Of a stretch of 16,484 nt of DNA, positions 1 to 7,020 are shown in pieces (positions within the stretch are counted from its first letter, which is position 1; each line of letters starts with the position of its first letter). The stretch is taken from positions 1-16,484 of the forward strand of contig NZ_DIXC01000079.1 of NCBI RefSeq assembly GCF_002435945.1, written 5' to 3'. The notes under the pieces were generated by a model that was given only the letters and a program-made list of their open reading frames with translations, searched no databases and was not told the DNA's origin. This DNA comes from Mesotoga sp. UBA6090 (GTDB lineage Bacteria; Thermotogota; Thermotogae; Petrotogales; Kosmotogaceae). The position numbers and the translations under genes are program-made.

Positions 1-1389
1 GCTACAGATGAACTTCTAGTGGGTTTCGTCTCCAATGAGTTTTCACATCAGTATTTTCTATGGAACGATGAATCTTCAAGCATAAAGGGCGTTGTAGATC
101 TTTTTGGGACCAGACTACTGCCGGGCGAATCGATTGAACTGGAGACAATGGCTATATATGGCAGTGACACTCTCTGGGAAATGCTTGAAGAGTATGCTGA
201 CTTGATAAGGCAGAAGAACTCAGTAAAATTCAGAGAATTCGAAGGGATCGGATGGTGCAGCTGGTACCACTATTTCACAGAGATCACTTTCGAGGAGCTG
301 TTAAAGAATGTGAGACTTCTCGCAGAAATCAGAGATCGAGAGAAGATAGACTACAGGCTTGTTCAGCTGGATGACGGCTATCAAGAAGACATAGGTGACT
401 GGCTTCAAACCAATTCCAAGTTTCCGGGATTGAAGGAAATCGCATCGGAAATCAGGGGAGAAGGGTTCAAGGCAGGACTTTGGATAGCGCCCTTTTCCGC
501 TTCTGAGACTTCCAGACTGTTCTACGAACACAGAAATTGGTTTGTGAGAAACGATGATGAAAGCCCCAAAGTTGCTTACAGAAACTGGGGGAAGCGGATA
601 TTCGCCCTCGACATTACGAATCCCGAAGCCTTGAGTTATCTTGAAAACTTGATAAAGTCGATTAGAGATTCTGGCTTCGATTACTTGAAGATAGATTTCC
701 TATTCGCGGGTGCTATCCCGGGAAAGAGGTTTGATGAAAGCGTAAGTCCCATTGAAGCCTACAGAACAGGTATGCGGATAATCAGAAACTCTGCTGGAGA
801 AGATTGCTTCATTCTTGGCTGTGGTGCGCCACTCCTCCCTTCAGTTGGTTTTGTCGATGGAATGAGGATAGGATCAGATACTGCTCCTCATTGGAACGGT
901 GAACCCATGGATATCGGGGTTCCCAGCGCAAGATTCTGCTTGAGAAACGCATATACAAGATCCTTCATGCACCGAAGACTGTGGCTCAACGATCCCGATA
1001 CGATCATCCTCGGAGACTGCGATCTCACCGAAGAAGAAAAGAGAATCTTTGCCCTGTCGGTGGGATTGCTTGACGGAATGATGCTCAATAGCGATGACAT
1101 GGCGGGAGTAGACAACAATGGAATAGAGCTGCTAAGAGAAGCGATATCGCTTAGAGGAGGAGAACCAAGGGTATTCCTTGACGGTATGAATGGGGTTTTT
1201 GCGGCCTGTACGAGGAAGGCCCCTCAAAGTAACGTGATTTCATTTGTGAATCTTACTGATACACCGAGGCATTCTATAAAACTAAAGGAGATGTATCGGG
1301 ATTGGTCCGGTGGGGTACCTTCTGTCGATGAAGTTGAGCTTCCAGAAAGAAGCATCTGGATAGAGAAGATGGGATCCACTACAGAATGA
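1..1389 (+). CDS. Alpha-galactosidase, GH36 family (5' end outside the window)
   Basis: Hydrolyses terminal alpha-1,6-galactose from melibiose- or raffinose-type sugars. The frame is open from base 1, so the true start lies upstream; 462 codons are visible, against roughly 550 for a thermotogal GH36 enzyme, so mainly part of the N-terminal beta-sandwich is missing. Numbering from the GTG at 19: a GWCSWYHYF segment near residue 77 and QLDDGYQ near 116 are typical early barrel strands. YLKIDF carries the likely nucleophile Asp226 (bases 694-696), and RIGSD carries the likely acid/base Asp287 (877-879). Their 61-residue spacing is close to the known spacing of the pair in Thermotoga GalA. No signal sequence can be judged because the N-terminus is cut off, but the family is usually cytoplasmic. 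The gene converges on the amylase gene. Substrate specificity is inferred from the family. Confidence 0.93.
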   Translation, partial: ATDELLVGFVSNEFSHQYFLWNDESSSIKGVVDLFGTRLLPGESIELETMAIYGSDTLWEMLEEYADLIRQKNSVKFREFEGIGWCSWYHYFTEITFEELLKNVRLLAEIRDREKIDYRLVQLDDGYQEDIGDWLQTNSKFPGLKEIASEIRGEGFKAGLWIAPFSASETSRLFYEHRNWFVRNDDESPKVAYRNWGKRIFALDITNPEALSYLENLIKSIRDSGFDYLKIDFLFAGAIPGKRFDESVSPIEAYRTGMRIIRNSAGEDCFILGCGAPLLPSVGFVDGMRIGSDTAPHWNGEPMDIGVPSARFCLRNAYTRSFMHRRLWLNDPDTIILGDCDLTEEEKRIFALSVGLLDGMMLNSDDMAGVDNNGIELLREAISLRGGEPRVFLDGMNGVFAACTRKAPQSNVISFVNLTDTPRHSIKLKEMYRDWSGGVPSVDEVELPERSIWIEKMGSTTE

Positions 1390-1440
1390 ATCCATCGCCC
1401 GAACCTGTTCGCAAAGAAGGAATATTGCTTATTGCACTCT

Positions 1441-1459
1441 CATTATTCACACAATAATG
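1441..1459. terminator. AT-rich hairpin between convergent genes, possible weak terminator
   Basis: In the 108-bp gap between the converging alpha-galactosidase and amylase genes there is a perfect 7-bp inverted repeat, CATTATT and AATAATG, around a 5-base loop. It has no GC core and no good T-run on either side, so termination here is only a possibility suggested by position. Confidence 0.25.
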
Positions 1460-1497
1460 CTTTCAGTAGCTGATTTCTGTTTTCCGGAGGTGAGGTT

Positions 1498-3507
1498 TCA
1501 ATCCTCCTGGACCAGAATCCAGACGGTCAACGGTGGGATCTCGGCCGTGTCCTCGTAAAAAGAAATGCTTCTTCCAGAAAGGTATTCGCAGAATTCTCCT
1601 TCGAATTGAGGGTTGAAGAAGGCATTCTCCCTTGAAGGGTTAATCGCAACGATCACTTCGTCAGAGTCCTTCCATCTCCTGAATGAGAAAACCGGTCCTT
1701 CAGCCGTCAATACTTCATATTCTCCATCTCTAATCGATTCATGAGCTCTTCTAAGATCAATAAGGGTTTTGTAGTATTCGTAGATCTCCCAATTCCATTT
1801 CTCCTCATCCCAAAGCATGGGAGCCCTGTTTTCAGGATCTTTTCCGCCCTTCATTCCAACTTCATCTCCGTAGTAGATTACAGGGCTGCCGATGAAGGTC
1901 ATCTGAATCGCCACTGCTATCTTCAGAAGATCAACCTGATTGAAGGCAAGGGTAAGAATTCTCTCGGTATCGTGACTGTCAAGAATGTTCCAGAGAGAAT
2001 GCAGCGTCTGAGGCGGATAAGCGTTCAGATACAGATTAGTCATAGCTGCGAACTTTGCAGCAGAGTTTCCCGCTCTGAATACATACTCGATCACAGCTTC
2101 CTTGAAAGGATAATTCATCGCCGAATCGAAGGTCTTACCCCTCAGAAGCGACCTTGCATCGCCCCAGAACTCTGCGACAAGTATCATGTCCCTTCCGAGG
2201 CTCTTCACGAGTGGTCTGAAAAAACCGCTCCAGAAGAGAGGATCGACTTCCGTAGCGACATCTAGGCGCCAGCCACCAATTCCTTCAAGATCGTACTTGC
2301 GTACAAGTTTTTCCACGTAAGCCTGCCAGCCTTCGTTGAGGCTGTTTATCTTAGGCATATATGCGTAGCCGTTCCATCCCACATATGTCATTGCCCTATC
2401 CTGGATCTTCCTTATTGGAAAGCGTTTGACAAAATACCAGTCCTTGTAGGGGGAAGCCTCCTCTCTTTCAAGGAGATCTTTGAAGGCGAAGAAGTCGTAA
2501 CCGGTATGATTGAAGACTCCATCGAGAATCAATCTGATACCAGAATCTTCTGCCAGTGAAATGAGCTCCTCGAAAACATAGTCGTCGCCGAAATTGTCAT
2601 CGATCTTCAGGTAGTCTTCAGTATCGTACTTGTGGCTTGAAGGGCTTTCGAAAATGGGATTCAGATAGATGGAGTCTACCCCCAGTTCAAGAATGTGATC
2701 GAAGTGATCGATGATTCCTTTGAGGTCTCCACCAAAAAAACCATCACCCCCGAGGTTCGCATGGGCGGGGTTTATATCCCAGGACTGGGTTCCGTCAGGG
2801 TCGTTAGTGGGATCTCCATTTGCGAATCTCTCGGGAAATATCTGATAGTAGAGCGCCCCTCTAGACCATTCAGGTAGTTCGAAATACGAGATAGGAAGTC
2901 TCTCTTTGGAAAAACTGAAGAAAGCACGAGGCTCTCGACAGAGTCCAAGAGAATCTAGGATGAGGAAGTCCTTTCCTGCCCCAATCTCAAAGTAGTATTC
3001 AAGGATTTCCACCTCGATTCTTTCACTTCGATAAAAGCTTTGGTTGCCGAAATCACGGAGATACTCGAGTGAGTACTCTTTGTCATCGATTACCAGCTGC
3101 ACTTCATAAGTGTTCCCTGAAGGCAGTGAGACAGCGAAGTAGAACTCCTTTTCATTTATCGGGTTGAAATAATCCCTGTTTCCAAAATCATGTATGACTG
3201 AATTCTGAAGCTCCCCGAAGTCCTCAACGAACAGAAGAAAGAGTCCGCTTTCACCTTCGCTTTGATTGCCGCGATCGTTTTCAGCTGTGAGAGTGGATTC
3301 TTCCGTAGAGAAATAATAGTGGTACAAGCCCGGTTCAAGAGTTGTTTCGGCTCTCCACCAGCCGTTTTCGAGCCGTGACATTTCCAGCTCAGATGATTTC
3401 TCAAGAATTACTACCGAAGGCGTAGAGTCCGATGTGGTAATAAATGAAACTCCATGAGTCATCACTATTGCTGAGATGAATATCAAGACCATTATTCTCT
3501 TCATCAT
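1498..3507 (-). CDS. Secreted GH13 alpha-amylase, neopullulanase/cyclomaltodextrinase-like
   Basis: Cleaves alpha-1,4 (possibly also alpha-1,6) bonds of starch-like glucans outside the cytoplasm; 669 aa. The start is the first of two adjacent ATGs, placed 7 bases after AAGGAGG; the longer open frame upstream lies inside the EamA gene and is not coding. Residues 1-20 form a signal peptide (MKR, then a hydrophobic core). Two beta-sandwich-like stretches follow (about 25-95, resembling CBM48, and about 103-205, resembling CBM34), then the catalytic barrel from about 212. GH13 motifs: DGVFNH at 329-334, WRLD with nucleophile Asp416, VAEFW with acid/base Glu446, and DSHD with Asp513. MPKIN at 384-388 is the region-V mark of the neopullulanase group (GH13_20). 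The first ATG overlaps the EamA stop as ATGA, so the two are probably translationally coupled. The exact product profile cannot be read from sequence. Confidence 0.93.
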   Translation of the reverse strand: MMKRIMVLIFISAIVMTHGVSFITTSDSTPSVVILEKSSELEMSRLENGWWRAETTLEPGLYHYYFSTEESTLTAENDRGNQSEGESGLFLLFVEDFGELQNSVIHDFGNRDYFNPINEKEFYFAVSLPSGNTYEVQLVIDDKEYSLEYLRDFGNQSFYRSERIEVEILEYYFEIGAGKDFLILDSLGLCREPRAFFSFSKERLPISYFELPEWSRGALYYQIFPERFANGDPTNDPDGTQSWDINPAHANLGGDGFFGGDLKGIIDHFDHILELGVDSIYLNPIFESPSSHKYDTEDYLKIDDNFGDDYVFEELISLAEDSGIRLILDGVFNHTGYDFFAFKDLLEREEASPYKDWYFVKRFPIRKIQDRAMTYVGWNGYAYMPKINSLNEGWQAYVEKLVRKYDLEGIGGWRLDVATEVDPLFWSGFFRPLVKSLGRDMILVAEFWGDARSLLRGKTFDSAMNYPFKEAVIEYVFRAGNSAAKFAAMTNLYLNAYPPQTLHSLWNILDSHDTERILTLAFNQVDLLKIAVAIQMTFIGSPVIYYGDEVGMKGGKDPENRAPMLWDEEKWNWEIYEYYKTLIDLRRAHESIRDGEYEVLTAEGPVFSFRRWKDSDEVIVAINPSRENAFFNPQFEGEFCEYLSGRSISFYEDTAEIPPLTVWILVQED

Positions 3508-4433
3508 TTCAAATCCTCCTTGATTCTTCTCCTGGTCAAGGCGTTTGCACCCCAAACTCCGAAGAGAATGAGAGCTACTCCAAGAATCTGAATTGAACCA
3601 AACCTTTCGCCCCTGAAGATAACTCCGGCCAGAAGAGACACAACAGTTGACAGGTAAACAAATACAGTTGAACGCGAAGCTTGGAGTTTGGACAGCATGA
3701 AGTTGATCAGAAAGAAGGCTCCAACCGACGATAATGTACCGAGGTAAAGAGCAGCAATGGCGACACGAGGCTGAACGATTCCGCTGACATAGAACAAAAA
3801 CTCTCCTCTCGACAAAGACAGTATAACTGCAATCACGGTGAAAGAGATGAAGCCCATCGTCATCATATGATATGTGATCTCCCATGATCTGAACCTGACC
3901 GAGGCTTTTCGCGAGAGAATGTTATAGAAGGCTGCCGAGATTGCGCTGCCTATTAGAATGACCGGCCCCAGGGGACTGCTTCCTGCGGAAATCCCCTTTC
4001 CGGCGGTGATCAAAGTTATGCCGAACAGCGCAGTCAAGACCGAGATTATCTGTGGAGCGGCAAGTCTCTCCTTAAGAAATATCCTGGCGAAGATCAGGAC
4101 GAAGACAGGAATTGTCGAAAGGAGAATTCCAGCTTCCGATGAAGTGGACAAAGAGACCCCAACATTTTCGAAGATGAAGTACATGACTGGCTGAACAAGG
4201 CTGAGAAGAAGCAGGTCTTTGAAAACTGCTCTGTAGGGCCTTATTTTGATGATACCAAACAATCTAAACAATGAAATAGTCAGAAAGGCAACAGAAAACC
4301 TGTACGAAAGAAAGTACATGGGATTTGTGTATTCAAGTGCGTTCTTCGTGAATAGAAAGGAAAGACCAAAGATAACTGAAGAACCGATTCCTGCAGAATA
4401 TGCCAAGAGCCTGTCTCTTTCTATCTCTGCCAT
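3504..4433 (-). CDS. EamA/DMT-family membrane transporter
   Basis: Predicted inner-membrane permease of the drug/metabolite transporter superfamily, 309 aa, with about ten hydrophobic segments in two EamA repeats (roughly residues 12-140 and 160-297). An IFGLSFLFTK-type first helix and a KER motif after the fourth or fifth segment are typical. The start at 4433 (MAEIERD) follows GAGGTG by 4-5 bases and leaves a short cytoplasmic N-terminus; the open frame extends 15 codons further upstream without a ribosome site. The C-terminus is basic (RRRIKEDLK). The stop overlaps the amylase start by 4 bp, so the two share a transcript. The substrate is unknown: family members carry amino acids, nucleosides, sugars or drugs, and sugar transport is only hinted at by the amylase partner. 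Confidence 0.88.
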   Translation of the reverse strand: MAEIERDRLLAYSAGIGSSVIFGLSFLFTKNALEYTNPMYFLSYRFSVAFLTISLFRLFGIIKIRPYRAVFKDLLLLSLVQPVMYFIFENVGVSLSTSSEAGILLSTIPVFVLIFARIFLKERLAAPQIISVLTALFGITLITAGKGISAGSSPLGPVILIGSAISAAFYNILSRKASVRFRSWEITYHMMTMGFISFTVIAVILSLSRGEFLFYVSGIVQPRVAIAALYLGTLSSVGAFFLINFMLSKLQASRSTVFVYLSTVVSLLAGVIFRGERFGSIQILGVALILFGVWGANALTRRRIKEDLK

Positions 4434-4507
4434 AAAGCACCTCAACCAATAATAGCACTGCGATGAAGTAACCGGCAACCTTAGGGCTTTGTCGCCTTTG
4501 CATAGTC

Positions 4508-4513
4508 TATAAT
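4508..4513 (+). promoter_or_regulatory. Possible -10 element of the metallopeptidase gene
   Basis: A perfect TATAAT lies 35 bases upstream of the TTG start in the divergent gap 4434-4548. No good -35 hexamer sits at 16-18 bp (only GGGCTT, 18 bp away), so this is a -10 with a weak or absent -35. On the other strand TTGCCG (4473-4478) and TATTAT (4449-4454) are 18 bp apart, but transcription from there would leave almost no leader for the EamA ribosome site. Confidence 0.45.
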
Positions 4514-4548
4514 AGTAGTGATCTCCTTTTCAAGAAGGCGGTGTTGTT

Positions 4549-7020
4549 TTGCTCAGAAGGCATATTCTGTTTTTTGTTCTGCTGATTTCGGTAATCGTAA
4601 ATGGATACTCATTCAGAGATCTGGACTGGTTGAAGCATGAATCAGAGCACTTTGTTTATATATACCATAACGAAGTGGCCGGCTCGGTTTCCCAAATTGA
4701 AGAGATTGCAGAAAACACCTTTCTTGGCTTAAGCGATTTTTTCGGGAACCCTTTCAGTGACAAAATCTCCATATTGATTGGAGGCTACGAGGATCGGTCA
4801 AACGGTCTGGCAAACCCAGTCATGGAATCAATCTACATAATGACGATCGGTCTCGACTATCCCTACAGAAATGACGGCTTCTGGTTGGAAGAAGTAATCT
4901 CTCACGAACTTACTCATCTTTTTCAGATGACCGCAACGGCTCCAGTAGGAAACTTTCTTAGAAATTATTTCTCAAGACTTTACCTCCCTAACGCCCTTCA
5001 GCCCATGTGGTTCACCGAAGGCTTTGCCCAACTAGGGAGCGAACTTATTGGAGACCTCTATGAGTACGATTACAGACGCTTGCCTTTTCTTTGGGATCAA
5101 CTTGACATAGAGGATCCCTTTCTCGAGGAGACCGTAGTATCCGGTCACAGCGGCATTGGGGGAGAGGCCTATTACAATTACGGCTATGCGTTCCTGACAT
5201 TTCTATATGAGACCTATGGCTTTGAAAGCATTCAGGAACTGGTCAGGATAAAGTCGGGGCTTCTTGGATTCGCCGGAGTTGAAGTCGCTTTCAGAATGGT
5301 TTATGAAAAGAGTTATGAGGAATTGAAGGCAGAATTCATAGAGATTCAGACTCGTAAATGGATGGAAGCTGAAACCCAGACGATTAACAGATTCTCTCAG
5401 AAAATCGGGGAATTTGTTAGTCACTTCAGACCAAAGACTTATTCAGGCGTATTATACTATCTTGCTTACGATAGAGAGATGAGATGCTACTCCCTGTACA
5501 GGGAAGAGACTGAAATCCTCAACACAACCATGGAGATCGTTGATTTTTCGGTCTTCGAAAATGAAATAGCACTTCTTGTTTTCGAAAGAGAAGTATCTGA
5601 GACAAGGCTATATTTCTTCAGAGAAGGAAGATTAGAAAGGACAAAACACGCTCATCTTCTGGGGATTGACTTTCTTGGTAAGGACCGCCTGGTGGTTTTG
5701 AAGAACAACTTCGGAATCCCTTCTGTAGAGATTCTTTCTCTTAGAAACGAAAGGATTACACCGATCTTTGAATCTTCTGCCGGCGCTGAAATACAGATTG
5801 ACAACCTTAGAGCTTCTCTTGACGGAACTCTGGTCGCATTCAGAGTGAATGTTCAAGGAAGTAAGCATCTGGCGCTATATTCTTCAATCGACGAGAGTCT
5901 AAACTTCTTTGAGGTAACCAAGGATTTTTCAATCGGAAGCTGGACGGCTGAAGGGTTTCTGATTTCCGTTCAAAACGGTGACGGCAGCAGTATTTATCTC
6001 CTGACACCAGGAGGAAAGATGGCCGGTCAGGCCTCCTTTACGAGGTACGTCAGGGAACCTGCCAGAACTAGAGATGGCTTTGTTGCCGCGGGTCAGTTGC
6101 AGGGCAACAAACTGCTCCAGGCCTCCGAGGCTAAGCCTGTCGATTTTGAACTGGATGCAAGCGAAATTGATTTTCGCGCTGCTGAACCCGTAGAGGGGAC
6201 TAAATATGATGGTTTTACAGACTGGAAGTTCATATCGCCGATCCCATACAAAGGATTATCAGTGCTATTCGCCGACCTGACGTTTCACAACAAACTCATT
6301 GCGGGAGGTTCATTCGATTTCGAAACGATGCAACCGGGTCTTCACATGGAACTCCTCAGTGAAGATTATGCCCCAGTCGATTTTGCTCTCTCAATTGCAT
6401 TTTCGGATCTAAGGCCGGAGACTTCTTTGGATGCCTACAGACAGTACAGAATAAACCCGAAACTCTCTTTCGGCTGGAGGGCCAGATTTGAATACCCTCT
6501 GCGAGTCTATGGATCGGTTAATGCGATTCTTCAAGATTCTTCGGCTCTTTATGGCGGTCAGGCTTCGCTGGAGACTCTGATAAACATTGGAGATACTCAG
6601 ACGGCGACATCTAATCTCGTAGATGTAGGAATAAACGTTGATTTTGACTGGAAGAAGGGTGGATTCACGATCGAATCTACTATCTTCTCAAGAGTAACCT
6701 TTGGAGTGGATCCTTCTCTTGTACCGGTTGAACTGTGGGACTTCAGAGATGATTCCAATATTGTTGTTGGACTCTCGGTTTCTTCCGATTATGCAGTTTC
6801 TAGGAGAGGAATTAATTTCTTGAATCTCGCCCATCTTTCGGAAGAAGGCATAGGAGCAAGAATTGACCTGCTGATCGGAAGCCGTTTTTCCTGGAGATTG
6901 GCATTATACAAATTTGAAACGGCGTATCTTTACGCAGCATACCCATTAGCCATCAGAATGGGAGTCATGTTCCAGAACATGAGACTCCTTCCATACTTTG
7001 ATTTCAGACTACTCTACTAG
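4549..7020 (+). CDS. Exported gluzincin-type metallopeptidase with propeller-like middle and C-terminal outer-membrane-type beta-barrel
   Basis: 823 aa, not assignable to a named gene. The TTG start follows an AAGGCGGTG ribosome site and gives a clear signal peptide (LRRH, hydrophobic core, cleavage near NGYS). Residues about 22-290 resemble peptidase-MA-type domains: HELTH at 119-123 supplies two zinc-ligand His and the catalytic Glu120, and TEGFAQ supplies a third ligand, Glu157. Residues about 300-530 are a series of short beta-rich units (YSLYREE, RLYFFRE and ALYSS-like strands) suggesting a TolB/DPP-IV-like propeller. From about 565 to the end, alternating polar/hydrophobic strands with many aromatic residues end in YFDFRLLY, resembling an outer-membrane barrel with a terminal aromatic residue. 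Inference: a protease or binding protein anchored in the outer membrane (toga). It stands alone between oppositely oriented sugar genes and overlaps the GH31 3' end by 12 bp. The peptidase call is firm; the propeller and barrel are read from pattern only. Confidence 0.8.
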   Translation: MLRRHILFFVLLISVIVNGYSFRDLDWLKHESEHFVYIYHNEVAGSVSQIEEIAENTFLGLSDFFGNPFSDKISILIGGYEDRSNGLANPVMESIYIMTIGLDYPYRNDGFWLEEVISHELTHLFQMTATAPVGNFLRNYFSRLYLPNALQPMWFTEGFAQLGSELIGDLYEYDYRRLPFLWDQLDIEDPFLEETVVSGHSGIGGEAYYNYGYAFLTFLYETYGFESIQELVRIKSGLLGFAGVEVAFRMVYEKSYEELKAEFIEIQTRKWMEAETQTINRFSQKIGEFVSHFRPKTYSGVLYYLAYDREMRCYSLYREETEILNTTMEIVDFSVFENEIALLVFEREVSETRLYFFREGRLERTKHAHLLGIDFLGKDRLVVLKNNFGIPSVEILSLRNERITPIFESSAGAEIQIDNLRASLDGTLVAFRVNVQGSKHLALYSSIDESLNFFEVTKDFSIGSWTAEGFLISVQNGDGSSIYLLTPGGKMAGQASFTRYVREPARTRDGFVAAGQLQGNKLLQASEAKPVDFELDASEIDFRAAEPVEGTKYDGFTDWKFISPIPYKGLSVLFADLTFHNKLIAGGSFDFETMQPGLHMELLSEDYAPVDFALSIAFSDLRPETSLDAYRQYRINPKLSFGWRARFEYPLRVYGSVNAILQDSSALYGGQASLETLINIGDTQTATSNLVDVGINVDFDWKKGGFTIESTIFSRVTFGVDPSLVPVELWDFRDDSNIVVGLSVSSDYAVSRRGINFLNLAHLSEEGIGARIDLLIGSRFSWRLALYKFETAYLYAAYPLAIRMGVMFQNMRLLPYFDFRLLY

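Noticed and set aside
1486..1510. A GGTTTCAATCCTCC stretch resembling the ends of some CRISPR repeats
   Set aside because: It occurs once, with no second copy at spacer distance, and half of it is the 3' end of the amylase gene.
1741..2265. 174-codon open frame on the plus strand
   Set aside because: It lies antisense within the GH13 catalytic barrel, which has all its motifs intact, and has no recognisable domain or ribosome site.
3508..3885. N-terminal extension of the amylase frame by 126 codons
   Set aside because: It overlaps the EamA gene in another frame, has no ribosome site, and would bury the signal peptide that follows the AAGGAGG-ATG at 3507.
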